Of a stretch of 64,000 nt of DNA, positions 49,849 through 63,931 are shown one piece after another; positions within the stretch are counted from its first letter, which is position 1, and each line of letters opens with the position of its first letter. This DNA is from Phoebastria nigripes (Eukaryota; Chordata; Aves; Procellariiformes; Diomedeidae). Below the pieces are notes generated by a model. It was not told the origin of the DNA. It ran no database searches and was given only the letters and a program-made list of their open reading frames with translations. The position numbers and the translations under genes are program-made. The stretch is from the NCBI GenBank assembly GCA_035582835.1, contig JAYKAV010000478.1:913311-977310 (forward strand). Reading direction: 5' to 3'.

Positions 49849-52230
49849 GTACTAGAACAGCAACAAAAAAGTCCCCCTCACAGGATCACTTGCCTTCTCC
49901 CCACCTAAAATTACTCCAGGCCTTGACTTAAATTGAAGATTCAGCTTTGATGGGCATTTCTTTACTATTTTGGTTGAGANAGTTAACATCATTTAGTTAT
50001 TCACCATGCAACAGACCATGGTCTACTTAAGTTTGAACAGAAAAATTCAGTAGCAATTCCCCCCTTCCTTCCTTCACCCAATCAACCTGAATGAATGTGG
50101 ATTCTATCACCTAGTTTTGGGGAGATGTTTCTTTAATTTGGTGACTCCCCTTTTAAATTGTGGGTCAAATAGCTGACTAAGCATTCTTTGGTGTTCAGAA
50201 TTCCCAGCTCAGAAATGTTTACTTTTTGAAAAGGAAAGGGTGGGGTTTAAAAGTAATAATAATAAAAAAAGTAATTAACACTTCAGCTACATAATCCAAA
50301 AGCAATTTTCAAACTGATTTCAAATATGTACTGATACATCCCAGTTGTTTGTTTTACTAGCCACGTCACATCTTATCCTATGGGAGAGATTCAGATAAAA
50401 AGTTGTGTTTCTGGGTGATGGCAAAATCTGGCAGACTACAGAATATTGTGTATTTATATCATGGCATTTTGTTAAAAAAAATCCATTTAGACAAATTGCA
50501 TCTGAGAGATTCAGAAAAGTCTAACCAAATCTTCATCTAGTTACTACTTCCAGCAAGTAATGTTTTAATGCCTTATGTCCCATGGGGGAAATGCTCATTA
50601 AAACTCCATTTAATTTGGTGTTAACGATGTCATTAGCTCCTCCACATGTTTCATATGAGTCCTCCCCCACATCTGCATTCTTTTCCCCAGTTTTCCTCCA
50701 TTCACTTGCTTCCCCAGTTTGTCTCTCCCCGAAGTCTCTCCTGTTTTGTTGATAAATGCCAGGCAAGACTGTAGCAGACTTTGCGGATTCAGAAGAAGCA
50801 GTAAAATGTGTATGTTGAAAAGAGTTTTCTTTGTGAATGTTTTGTTACATNTGTCTGTGTCTTTAGAGGTCTAGGAAAACCACCTTACGTTACAGGAGTN
50901 CATTTGGTTAACAAATCAGCTATCAGCTAGGAGAAATAGTTAGAGTCCAGCTTTGAGGTCTGTTTACCGAAAGTGTCTTGCTGTGCCTCCCATCTAAATT
51001 TTGGCTGATGTCTAATGCCTTAGATTCTTCATGCAAAAAGAGAATTTGCTTTTTATAGTATCTAACTAAAGGTGCCTATTGANTATTTTTTTTAATCTAT
51101 ACGCTTTCGCTACTGTGTTTTGCTTTTATTTAAGCATCTAGGTTAGAATTGACTTAGTTTAGATCAAATTTTAGTTGAATTTTATACTGTAGAGACTCAG
51201 AGAAACTGAATAAATAAAATGCAATATGAGGGGTAGAATATGTAATTATTCTACTTATGCTTGTTTAAGAAAATGTATAGCCAGAGTTTGCTGGTAAGTG
51301 GAAAATATTTTATCATAATCTTACCATGAAGTTGATGTTCTATTTTTTTGTTTTCACATAAATTTAAAAGAACAGCTAATCTATTTTAGCTGTTTGTAAA
51401 CATTGAAGTGATTTTACTAGCTAACTGNGTTGCATGTTTTTGTGTTGATGGGGAGGGGATGTTGGCTGGCTTGTTTAATAACCACTTTTCTTGTTGTGGA
51501 AGATCTTATTTTCCACACCTAGTACTATAATATGGTGTCTGCCATTACTAGGAAGAGTTTTAGAAAAGGGTGGTTGCTGCCTTCCTGCAGCAGCTCTATG
51601 CTGGGGTGCCCAGGCCTGATTTGCTTTGATAGCTGTAGAGGCTTTGGCAACCAGCATCAGGAAGCTGGGACTGTTAGTCCTGCACCAGCCCAGGTACTTA
51701 CACAATCTTTTCTTCCTTATGAGTCCTGTGCCCTGCATCGCAAATGTGTTTTTCCACTGAAGAACACCTCTCCTTCAAACCTCAGATAATCTTCACCTGC
51801 ACAGTTTAACTGTAGCATTTTCTTAAACAAGGTACAGATGTTCTATTTCCATCTATGTCCTACTTCACTGGAGGAAAGATTTAGAACACACAGTATAATA
51901 TGCTCCCTACAATGAGGAAGAGTGGAAAGATTCATAAATACTAGGTTGGCTTAATTCGTGCTGATATGAAACTGCTTTGAATTGAACCTTGTTTGCTAGC
52001 AGACTTTCATTGTAGACTTGACTTCTCTTCTGAAGAGAAATGGTTGTCAAAGAAATTTTAAAAAATTTGATAGATCACTTAGATATTTTTTTATTATTAT
52101 TTTTAGACTGCCTTCCTAAGGGACAGATTTTGCAGTCTCCATGCCTGCCTGTTCAGCCATTTATCACTACCCAACCTCCTCCCCATTTTTCAACACATTG
52201 GTTAATTTCTTGTGAATTTGACAGAGCCAG

Positions 52231-52298
52231 AAGTCATTAGATCTAGTCATTAGTCATAAGATCTAGTCATTAGATTTAAGTCATTAGTCATAAGATCA
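52231..52298. repeat. Compound tandem repeat of AGTCATTAG units
   Basis: AGTCATTAG occurs four times (52232, 52245, 52265, 52279) and AGTCATAAG twice (52252, 52286). A larger 34-bp period is visible: the 19-base string beginning at 52245 recurs at 52279. This points to two rounds of duplication. Confidence 0.92.
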
Positions 52299-53700
52299 TT
52301 GTTTCTACAAATTTAATAAAAACTGGTGGTTGATTTGATGATGGAGATCCAAAGTAGTCCTTTCACTTTGGGGGAAAGATAGGCAGAGCCTCAGCTTGGT
52401 AGCAACCACTTGGCATCCTTGTGTACATCCTTGTTGGGGCTGACGCTTAGGAAGTGCAAAGGAGAGAGCAGTTCCTCCTCCAGCCACAGAATATTTTGCT
52501 TCTTGCACAGCCATCTTGTTAACACAAATATGCATTATAAAGAAACTATTACAGTGGTAGAAGAGCTTTAGTGGACAGATGCAGGAAAACACAACACTGA
52601 GATTCAGTTTGTTAAAAAAAAAAAAAAAAAATTTTATTGAATGTTTTTTCCTTGGACAGCCAAGATCCTTATTTTTCTCAATGTTCTTATTGGTAAGAAG
52701 AGTACTCTATCAGGTTTTCCAACTCCCTTTTGATAGTCATCTTCAGTGTTTCGTAATTACTGTTCCTAATNGGTTTCTCAGAGAATAAATTAAGCCAAAC
52801 TAACCAAGAAGTCCTTATAAGATTTCAGCAGCAGCAAGTGGTCTTTGACTAAAATTTTCTTTCCAANTGAGTCTGGTTTTGGTTGGTTGGGTTTTTTTTC
52901 TTCCCCCGGCAAAAAATGATAACCAGTGATTATAGTTATGAAAAGAAAGCAAAATAAGACAGTATTGTCAAATAAAAAATTGACAAATTGGNTCAAATTT
53001 TGTTTTTCCCAATATAGTATAACCAGGTGTTTCTAGTGAGATCTAACAGCGAGGCTCATCGCTGGCCTAATTACCTTTTCACCTGTCCCACCTCCAACAG
53101 CTTTTGCTGACTCTGACTATAGATACTGTACGGCAATCTATGCAGTTTATTTTTGCACGTCTGTGCTATGATAGTCTGTGATAAACCACGATGAGTGTCT
53201 AAATTTACCTAGCTGAAGTACCAACCTAGCAAAAGAGAGAAAAGGTGTTTCTGAGGGTTTGGACTTTTTTATTGTGTGTGGGCACACGCACAAAAAGTAT
53301 TTTGGATCATTAAGTGTTAAATTGCTTATTTAGCTTCTTAGAAGAAAGTTCAGAAATTTTTTTTTTTTTTTTCAGGNCAAAATTCTTAAGTTTATATAAC
53401 TCCTTTTCGTATATATGGTGCTTTACTTCAAAAAATGCCTAGTGGCTACTCCCAAATTAATCAGATGTGGCTTCTTTGTAGACTGCTTTCTGTTCAAATG
53501 ATTTTTTTCCTGACTTTCTTTGTCTCTCTTCTGATTGTTACGGCATAGCGGATAAGTCTGTGGGCTGATTTTCACTGCTTCATAACCGTGTGCTCACGTA
53601 CGTAAATACTAGCCCTTTTTTGTTGTGCACCTTTTTTTTAAAGCTGCTGGTTTTATCCCAGAAGGACAGATAATACAATCAGTGATGCCTTTAAAGAAGT

Positions 53701-56700
53701 TGTCATCCAAATTCCTTTTTGCTTCTTTCTTCATTCTTTTAGTGAATGTATCCTAATTGCGTAGAGTTGGTTACTAGCATAGAGGAAATTTTTGCTAAAA
53801 ATCAGTTACTTATTTAAAATTTTGCAATCCTGTCACGGAGTATATGTTAATAAGTGACAAGACAAACTGTCTTTCTCCTTACCAGCTGAGCTTAGTTCAT
53901 CACTTTTAATGGTTCTTTACCTAATTAAATGCATGTATCCTTGGTTAATACCTTTCACTGAAAATGTAAAGGTAGGATTCTGGCTTCACTGAAGTCAGTA
54001 TGTGATAGACGGAGTGAATTCACATGTTCATTAATTTTTCCATTTAATATATTAGATTTTTTCCTTCTTCTCAGATATTTATATGGTTGTATTTAGATAA
54101 TCAAACAAAGTAAATTAAAAGCTTGTTTATAATACAGTGACCCCTTTAAGCTCATAGTTTGTCACAAATCCATACAAAAAATCAAAACATTAGATTACGT
54201 TGAAGGAAATGAGATTTCTCTATGCATAGATTGGCCATGTCTTTCAGAGACTCCAGGGAGCCCTATTTGTTATTCGTTTTATGTAATGAATACTGATATG
54301 CTCCTCTGAATTCCTAAAACAAATTGTGATGAAAACTTCACACGTGAAAAGTTTAAATGTGCTCCAGTTATTTATATTGAATGGAGGAAAATTAATTTTT
54401 GATTTCTCTCTTCTGCCAGTTCAGCATTTAGAAGCACTTTTTTCTTTGGTCAAGCCATACAGTAGCTGGGGCACCTAGCTACCTGGCCACGGTATGCATA
54501 GGAAAAGAGGAATATTCCACTGGCTCTTCATTAATGTAATTTCCATTAAGTTTATGGAGTAATTGTGTGCTATTACTCTCTGATCGAGAAGTACACTTGC
54601 AATAACAGAGGATTTTTTCTTTTGTTAATAATTCTTTTATTTTTTCTGTCTGATTATCCTATACATGAAAGAGAGGACATAGTACTATCAGACTGACTCT
54701 CTTAAAATGAATTTAGTCTGTTACAAATACAGCATTGAGGGGGAAGAAATACCACCATCAGTAAGGGAACTACGTATGGAGAAATTAAGGACCACATTCT
54801 GTGAAGCAGCACTTTGTCCACAAAGCTGCGGGGATGCTCTCTGGTGCATCTTGCTGTGGGCACGGCACATACTCAGCCACATCCTTAAATTGCTGGAAAT
54901 GCCACAGGGAGGGTGAGTCCTGCCGCTGCCAGCTCTGCCGCATGTCGGCTCCGGCTGCTGCCTTTGCCCAAACCATTAAATCAACCTCCTTCTCTGGAGG
55001 TTATTCTGTTACAAGACTCTTTCTGGAATATGAGCTGGAAAAGATTTGTTTAGACTACCAGCTGTGTTAAACAATGAAATAAATGTGACTGATTTAATTA
55101 GCTGCTGATGTATATCATATAGCAACAAAGTCAGACGTATATCCTGTTTTTAGCGCAAAAATAAGCGCAAAATAAGGTTTTTTAAAAATGTAAATTGCTT
55201 TCTGGAAGACAATAATTTGTTATATGATTCATAAACTTTGTTTGTATTATATAAAATACATGCTTTGGGACCTAAGTTATACCATTTCCAGTGTTGAGCT
55301 TACATAGCTGTTAAAGAAAGGTGTATCCACTTAACCTGGAGTTAAGCTTTGGCAATAAGATGTGAGAAAGCATAATATTTGCAGTTTCTGTGAGCTTGGA
55401 AGGCATAATGGAATAGAAAACTGCAATTCTCTTATTTTGAATCTTTTAGAGATCTGTAAGGATGCATCATNGTTTGTATCAGTTAAAGCTGATAAATGAT
55501 CTAATAGAATGTTTTGGCTTTTTCTGTAAATAACAAAAAAGACAGCGCATACATTGATTCTTTCTTTCTGAGACAAAAGTTACCCTTTTGAAATTGTTGT
55601 GAATTTCAGTGGATTCCAGTGAATTTTCAGATTAAATAGTAATTTCATGAGAGGAGTTTGAATTAATCAGACTGTGCTATTTATAGCACAATATGTTTTC
55701 CGTGTAGGCATGGTCAAATAATGAGACAATCAAAGGTGGTTTGTTTATACTGAAATTCAGTTTTAAGCTGACATTATTTGTTAAATGAACAGTGATAATA
55801 CAAATGCTGGTTTTCATTTGTGCTCCTGTTTGGAGATCTTGACTGAGCTAGCCACAGGGTATTTTATCTTTTTGTGAAGGTGAGCCATTTGATACATCAT
55901 GTGGTCCCGAGCTTAAAAGAAATCCTAATGTCAGTGTGAAAGCCAGACAACATATTTAGTGACAGATGACATGTTGGTATTTGAGAGGAATCTGAGTAAC
56001 AACTTAAATCTTTTCATTAAAAGGGAAAATAGAAAAAAACCAAGCTGAATTCACGCAAAAGCTGGATTGATTTTTCTAGTGGTTGAAGTTTTCCATCTAC
56101 TGCATGGGATTTTTCTAACAGGGAGAGAGAGATTTCACTACTGTAAGAGCAATACAGACTGAACAACAAGAACAGCGGGGTTTTTTAATAGGGCTAACTG
56201 TACAGCTAATCATCAGGTGTATAGTCAGCTTGGTTGTAGATTCAACAGATGCAAGTGAAGTAGCTGACACATATCTGAAATTTCATAAATGCAGTGTACT
56301 GTGTGGAACACTGTGACATGATTCACTGCTAACTTACATTTTTATGGGGAGATCAAGGGTATTAAGACTGTTTCTTTGATCGCATTAAAAGATTTGTGGC
56401 TTAATAGGCACAGAAATGAAGATCCCAACGTGTTTGTCCAAGTAATTAAAGGGACAGTGGAAACTAGTGTTGAGACTCAAGGGATAAAATTAATTATTCA
56501 TATTCACTTATCAGAATCTCAAAGCAAGAGGGATTGCCGTTTTCATAAGTGGATATGATTGAGACAACAGGGATAAATTGTTAACTGCCTGTGTGGGCTG
56601 CAGAATGATGTAGTTTGTATAATGATTGTCATAGAGATGTAAGGCTGAGGTGGAGAAATAGAAAGCAGCAAAACAGATGAAACAGAACATAAAATATTTT

Positions 56701-59700
56701 CTTGCTCTTGATCAACATTCAATTGTTCATCTTTGCCATAGCTGTAAATGAACAGGTTTATTATTGTAATCTGTTTTTGCATCAGATTTTGGAGAACAAA
56801 ATTGTCAGAAGATCTTAAGTGAAATTACAGTGCTACGCAAAGTTGTTAGAATCGTGAAATTGTCACATACGTAATTTTTTTTCCAAGCGGTGAGTACTTA
56901 GTTTTGAGGACTTACAGTTCATATTCGGAGAAGGCTAGTTGAGATGTACAATAGGGAGAAGAAAAAGAAACCAGTATTCAAACCAGTATTCTGCAGTGAG
57001 CATTTAGCTCTTCCTTTGAATACCTGCACTATTCAATAGCTTTTACAAGGGACTAATAATTTGCCCACATTGGTTTAGGGCATTTCAGAAACCTCTCTAT
57101 TAGCATACCCCGTGCTCTTTATGCAGTTGGATATAAAAGATTAACTTTAACTTGAAATTCCAACCTTGGTTTGCAATGCTGACTTCATATACTTATTAAA
57201 AAATTCAAACATACTTCAATGAAGTCATCTCCATGGTGTTCAAGATACTATGCCTTAACTGCACTTTTTAGGCATTAAAACATTAACAGTAGCACACAAA
57301 AATAGAAACCTATTTGGTACTAGTTTTTCTTTGAGTCTTGATATATTTATAAAAATCTAATGCCAGTGTCTTAGTATGGGTGCTAGCAGGTTAGATTTAA
57401 TGTACTTGAAATAAATTTTGAGCCTGTAAACAGGAGGTGCAGTCTAATGAGTTTAATCACAATCATTAACTGCCTCTGCAAACTTATTTCTAATTGGGCC
57501 ACTGATAATGGTAGATGCTTGATTGGCTCCTCTGACTTTGTTCATACAAAAGTCTTGCAGCAGATGAGTAATCCCTGGATATGCCTATTCTGCAGTCAGA
57601 GCAGTAATTGAAGTACGATGTAGCAATACTTGTGCTGGAAAAAATTAGCGAGGCTGTGCGCTGGATGCAGTCTCGCCATGGCATCCTGGGTAAGTGTCTC
57701 TTCCTGGAGGTCCGTGCTGTTGCAGGTGTCGCTGTCACTTCTGCATCTAGACATCCTAATTAAGATATTAGCAATCAAGCTTGTTTGGAAATCATAAAAT
57801 GATATCAAATATGTGTAACAGCATCAAGATTTAGAAATTACAGCCATGGAGAGCATCGTACAATAGAAGCAGATCACGCAGTGATTAGTGTCCTAGACGT
57901 GTTGTTGAGGGAGTCGTTTCAGGAGCTCTGGAGCACTTCTCCGCACTGTCAGACACAAACCACGTGGGGAAAACCACTGCTCCCAGACTGGCTTGCTGCT
58001 CTCATCAGATTCTTAAGCAAAGGCTAATTTAGCTCCCAAGAGCTACACATAAACAAGTGACCTCAGGTTTTATTTTAAGTGGATTATACATTTTCATAAA
58101 AAGAATGTTTGTAAAAATCTTGGTGTATAAATAAATAGACTACAGCGTTAATTTTAATCAATAAATAATGGAAGTGGAGGAGTATTTTTATTGAATGCTT
58201 CTAGAAAAGAAAGTTTATTTGCTGGTACTGATAGGAATCATAAGGCTAAGTGTTCGCCGTTGTTAAGAAAATCTCTCTGGCTGGGACAAATAGTGGGGCT
58301 TTTTCCATTTCTATAGCAGACTAATTCACAGCTTCATTTTTATAGGGGTTTTTTCATAGCTTGTATCTCTATGATTTTTTTTAAGCAATATAAAAATTAT
58401 TTTACTACAAATAAATAAGTAAACCTGGAGTTTACGTTGTGCTTAAGAATTTGCTTTTCTGAGGCGAAAATTAATTCTAAAAAAGACCACATGCAGTTGC
58501 CATCTTTTGCCATGAGAATGTGATTGCTGTCACTTACTTCCTTAAATGCTATTTAAAGTGATCTTCAGACAGTTTAGTGATTTCAAGAGTAATAAAGATA
58601 ATGAAATTTATTTGAACCGTTTTGTGATTACAGCAGATGATTTTAAATGCTTACTGACGTTCCAGCGTGCTGCCTATGGCATTTTTATCGCTAATTTTAA
58701 AGAAGTCACCATGATTTGCTCCTAACGACCAAACAATTCTGAATGAGAGCAAGCCATGGAGATAAGCAGCTTTGAGAACAAGAGTGAAATGTTTAACCTG
58801 TCGACGCTGTTGCTAGAGAGCAGCACAGTGTGGTGCGAGGATCTGTTGCCATCTTGATAGTTCATCGCTTTGCAGGAAATGAGACCACGATATTTTTCAT
58901 TTGTTCCAAACATCAGATGTTTTTTTTAAGCATTTGCCATAGTCTGGTAGATTACAGAATCTTCAGTTATCACACATAGAAATGTCAACATGCAATAAAA
59001 TACTTCAATTCCTATTTAATGTAGATCATGATACCAGAAACAGGAATATTAATTACCTTTTCTTTAGAGGTGATTTGGAAAGGAAAGTAGGACCCCAAGT
59101 ATATTATTGCACTATCTTTGGCATGGTGCTTTTCAGCTCAAGCGGGCAAGAGAACACCATAAAAATGTACTTACATTCTTTTGTGTTTTCTTCAAACACA
59201 AATTAAGCAGTATTTAAATGTATTGAAGTCTTCATAGGTTTAGATAGTGATAGGAATGATTAAAACTCTGCATATCTAGATGGAAACATTACTGATGAAA
59301 ACTGGCTTTGTGCATCAGGCCTTTTGTTAATAAACTGATCTCTGTGTAAATGAATCTCAGCTAACAGGCTCTAGTGATCAGATACAATAATGTGATATGC
59401 AGTGGCTGTGGGAAATAAAAGATACAGTGATCTGTAGCACTTGGCATGGAATATTAAGTTCAGACAATTGAGAGGGCTGATCTGAAAGGAGAAACTCACC
59501 TTCAGATCCTGTGTATTTACGTAAAAGCAAATTTTAAATATAAATTCTCCTAAAACTATACTGATAAGATTATGAATAGTAGAATCATTAAAATTAGGAG
59601 ACAAAGTTACAGTTCTTAAATTGGATTGCCCATCTCAAAAAATAAAATGGCTTTGATCATTCTATCTGGTTTTGCCTTTTTGGAGAGGAGGAAGGGAAAA

Positions 59701-62700
59701 GGTTATTGTTTAAACCAACCCGAGGTAGCTGTACTAAGGGAAAAGATGTATATAAGTGATGCAGGGATTAGCAGCACAGGCTGATGTCATAACCCCTGTT
59801 TTGTGAATTTACCTATAGTGTTACCAGTAGAAATTTATGGCATGCTATTTTACATCCAAGGTGTTTTTCTTTAAAAGGTAGACACATGGTTAATTGTAAG
59901 GTCCAGCATCTACCACAGAGAACAGGTTAACCCTGAAGACAAAATTCCATGTTGCTTACTTCTTATAGTAGCACCATCCTTCTGTTCTGTTCGATGTCAT
60001 AATCTTAAGTGTTGTTGTCTACAGATGTGTTCCTAACCATAATAGTACATAGAATAAGGATGCGGGTTAGCAACAGGCCAGAATTCCTCATCCTTAAATG
60101 TGTCTGAATTGGATATAACTAAAATTCTGCCGCTGCTGTGAGTGACTTTGTGCCTTCTGGAGTGGATTCTATAGGGTAGTACTGAGTTCCTGCAAAAATA
60201 GTACTAAATCATTACTTTGCAGCTCAGTGGTATTTTAACTCAACCTGTATCTTGGCAAAAATGTAACTTATTCCATTTAATAAATGAATGCAGTTTGAAA
60301 TGTGTTCCATACACCAGAGTTTGAGAAACTAATACTGTACCTCTCTTTATTTCACATGGACTTTTTTGCTTTTTTTGCTTGGATTCTAAAGATCAATTTA
60401 TCGTGAAAACAGTATTAGTTTAATAATATTCAGGAAAAAAATCAATATAAAGGAAGAGATTCTTACTGCTTGAATCCCCTCCATTTCAGTGTATCTTTAT
60501 TATGCCAGTGTTCTCAGCTGGTGTTTATTCTTTCCTGTATTACCATCTCTAAAATAATTAACATTCTGCAATTACAGAATAGTATTTATTTTTGTCTTTG
60601 TCATTTGGATCAAATCCCCACTTGGGAAGATGAAATAAGCTTCCTGCTGCAAATTGATATGTCTTTTGCTCAGTGTCTTTAAGTAATTTTTTTGTGTCCT
60701 CAATATTTTTGTCCTGATAATTCTGTTCTTTCACATCCCACCAAAACCGTTCTTTTTCACCTCCAAATGTTCTGAAGTCTTTTTTCCTTTATCTTGATTT
60801 CACAAGCTTAAAAACTTATTTCACTTTCTTATTTTCTAGCCCGTAACTGATATCCAGAATTAATAGTTCTTGCTTTACATTATTTTCAGAAGTTATCTAT
60901 TTCTTTGCCTTCCATCTCCATAATTTCTGTGGCCAAAATAATTTTTGACACTTCTGTAGCAGTACAGCGGTGCTCTGCTATTCGGGGTCTGCATACAGCT
61001 GAAATGCTGTGTCACTTTAAAGGTTCTCTAGATCTGTACACTTTCTGCTTTATTCTCTAAGCAACCTTCAGTTTTTATCAGTCCTTTTTGTATTTTTCTC
61101 TTGTGATCATCTGTATTTTCGCATGCTATCTCTTATGCTGACCTTTCCCTTGTTCTGAACGACCTGTGTTTTCTCTCTCAAATCTGCTACTTTCAGCATT
61201 TCTTTTAAAAAAGTGTGTTGACAGCGTAACTGCAACAATGTCAACTAGGACTCCTCCTTGGATTTGTTTTATTATCTCAGAAGTCTTTTTATAATACTTC
61301 TTGGATAATGGCCATTTTTTGAAGTATGTGTTATCAAACAAATGTACTAGCATACGTGAGGAGTAATTTCAAAACCTATGCATAGGTGTACAGAGGTTTA
61401 TGCCATTAACTACTTATGTGTTTGAAAGGAAGCTTAGTTCTCTTTTTCTTTGTGGGCATGGGTCATAGCTTCACTAGAGATGGTGGAAATCATTGTGGTT
61501 TAGGGAATCAGCTGCTGGATATGGCTGCTTTGGCCTGTCCAGCATTAAAGCTCTTCCTGGAAAATGATAAATGGTGAGGCGTTTCAATGTCATTCCCTTC
61601 TGACCCAGATTCTGACCATTAGCAAAGGAAACCTTAGCATGTTGTAACAAAGATGAGCCCTTCTATTTTCCATCTGTTTTGCTACTTGATGTGTTTGCTC
61701 TAACTTAAAATCAAAAAGGATTCTGCAGAGGATTATTTTGCTGATAGCAGTAACTAGTAAGGAGTNGCTTAAGGCGTCATTCATCCAGTTAGCATTAGTT
61801 TTCAGTATTAGTCTTAACTTTTTCCTGACTGCTAACAGGATTGACAAAAGAATAATTAATAAATATTGCTGCCGTCCTCTTGAAATGCTAATATGTATTA
61901 TATATACATATGAATTCCATATAATTACATCAGATAAGAATTGGTAAAGTGGTTTTTTTTAAACGGAGATATAGGTATATAGATATGGAAGAAATTTTGA
62001 GCAAGCAATGCATATGTTTTCTGCCTAAGGAAGAGAGAGTATAGAATTAAAATGCATAATCAAAGTACACCAGCTGGATTATTTCCTCTGCTGAAGTACA
62101 ATCAGTCTACAAGATACCATGCTGAAAGTGAACGCAGTGCTATTTGTAGTGGACCAATTATGGTCATCCTGTTTTGGTTACTGACCCACAAAAATTCTTG
62201 CTTTATTCATTGTTTTTCCATACACCTACATCAATGTAAAGATAAATAAGTCATTTTTTGACTATGTTTTTAGTGTTAGGTTATTTTTAGCTATTATTGA
62301 CCACTTCTCACCTTCATTCATTAATTTTAGATTCGTTAAAGAAAGAGCATTAACCAATTTTAGCTCACAAGAGATTGATCAGCTTCTAATGACAACCTAA
62401 TATGTTGTTGACTTAGTAGCCAAATGCCATGCCATTTTTGTCATGGTAATTGAGGGCCACGACATTAAATGTCTTACTCTGATTTCAAAGTCTGTCGTCA
62501 GCTAACCATTAAAACAGACTAGAAATAATAAAGAAATAAACACCACTATTTTAAGATTACTTTCCTTCTGCCACATTTTTGCATTTTCAATTGCTATTAT
62601 ACTGTGCAGTTTTCATTTCAAAAGAGCCAACATAAGGTCATGAAGGAAAGTACTATTCCAGCCCTCTAAATGGAGCTTGGCAAATGATTTCAATTCTTTG

Positions 62701-63459
62701 AAATAAGATCGATGTCTATGTGAGTTTTCTTATTTAAAAAGGAATCAAAATTCAGGTGTGCGTGCTGAAATTATTGTGAGGCCAGTAAGCTTAAAATTCA
62801 TATTTTGGTACTTGTACAGGAGGGCTCCTTTAGTGCAAATCCTGCTGTTACTTGCATTTCTGTCAATTTATTCAACAGAATATCTCTAACTTTATTTATT
62901 ATCATGGGAAACTTCCAATTTTTTATTCCTTCCCCAGAGGAGTTTAAGAAATGCAACATTACTGTGTTACTTTAGGCCAAGTAAATCTAGCTAGACTAGC
63001 TTATTTTGTTGCTTGTATTTTTAAGCATTCATTATCTGCAAAAAAATCTTTTGATTATCATTTCATTATAATTTTTATTTTTAAGTTAGTAATAATTTCA
63101 AACAAATTATAAATTATTTACTTAGAATACTGCAAGAAACTATGTAATAAATTCATTCTCTCTTCCTGATTTTTTTCTGACCCTGCTCCTTCCATTATAT
63201 AAGTACCATCTGTACACCTTGCTTTTTTTCATTGTTTGCACTCTGATTTAGCTTCTGAATTACTCTTGTCCAGTTATGCAAAATTCTACTGCCCTAAGTG
63301 TTAGTTCNGGGTGGATGTCTCTGGCTTCCACACCTTAATATCGAGCAAAGATTTTTTAGAAATAAAATAAACTAGTACTGATGATCTGGTTTTAGATTTT
63401 ACATTGTACAAACATATTTGTGCAGATCATCTTGATCTTCTTGCTTTCCAACAGTAGAT
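53701..63459. other. AT-rich, nearly repeat-free non-coding DNA
   Basis: Almost 10 kb lacks recognisable transposons or exons. Several sub-stretches have balanced composition, TAAT-type cores and few homopolymers, in the style of conserved non-coding elements (for example about 54340-54600, 57480-57780, 58640-58910 and 62350-62520). This is an impression that only alignment can test. A GC-richer patch at 54780-54980 has frames of up to 89 codons with no recognised product. Confidence 0.45.
55673..55690. repeat. Short near-perfect palindrome
   Basis: TGTGCTAT and ATAGCACA are complementary and separated by only TT. Confidence 0.85.
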
Positions 63460-63570
63460 GCCAAAACACTTTAAAAGGGGAGTAAGTACTTTCTCGCTTT
63501 ACAGATGAGTAACTGAGAAAGATGAGGTTTTGCCATGCAGTGGCAGGAGGAAGGCAGTGTCTGGATTTGT
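63460..63570 (+). mobile_element. MIR-like SINE core relic
   Basis: The run 'tttacagatgagtaactgag' at 63498-63517 is close to the conserved MIR 'tttacagatgag..aactgag' block. It is preceded by 'aacactttaaaa..gtactttctcg' and followed by 'ttgccatgcagtgg' and 'gtctggattt'. These match in order the MIR parts around 'gcactttaca', 'cttgcccaaggtca' and 'agctgggattt'. MIR is an ancient amniote tRNA-derived SINE and survives in birds only as decayed pieces. The match is partial, so the call is tentative. Confidence 0.5.
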
Positions 63571-63830
63571 ACTGTTTGGTTTCCTGTCTGTCAGCCTGCT
63601 GATGATGCTCCTCACCGTGCCATTCTGTGCAGAAGATATATTTCCTATTAGTTGTCTTGACACAGAGAGTGGTGTTTTTTTAAACTGTAATGCAGAAGAA
63701 TGGTCTTATGTTCATATTTACTGAAAAGATTACTTCCCAGAAACTCTCATCTGCGAAGAGAGGAAATATTTATTCTCTCTCTTAAAATACATGATATAAA
63801 ATAATCCTCATGGATCTGCTCAAAGGGACT

Positions 63831-63868
63831 CCCCCTCCTCCCCCCCTCCTCCCCCCCTCTCCCCCTCA
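63831..63868 (-). other. C-rich strip; minus strand fits a G-quadruplex pattern
   Basis: On the minus strand the order is G5, AGA, G7, AGGA, G7, AGGA, G5: four runs of at least five G with loops of three to four bases. This satisfies the usual four-run G-quadruplex rule. The unit CCCCCCCTCCT is also a short tandem repeat. Confidence 0.85.
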
Positions 63869-63931
63869 CCTATTTTGGAGAAAGCAAATCTTCAGAGTTT
63901 GGTCATTTTGAGATAGTTCTTTAGGAAAGAG

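Larger units (their letters stand above)
43391..53700. other. AT-rich non-coding DNA
   Basis: No gene or high-copy repeat is recognised, except the GC-rich minus-strand open frame at 49468-49848 and the small repeats listed. Homopolymer runs occur at about 45427-45450 (T), 52614-52631 (A) and 53357-53372 (T). A 126-codon frame at 44086-44466 is pyrimidine-rich and resembles nothing known. Confidence 0.55.

Noticed and set aside
53968..54002. 'ggattctggcttcactgaag' resembling a common old amniote repeat word
   Set aside because: Only one short word matches and I could not extend it on either side.
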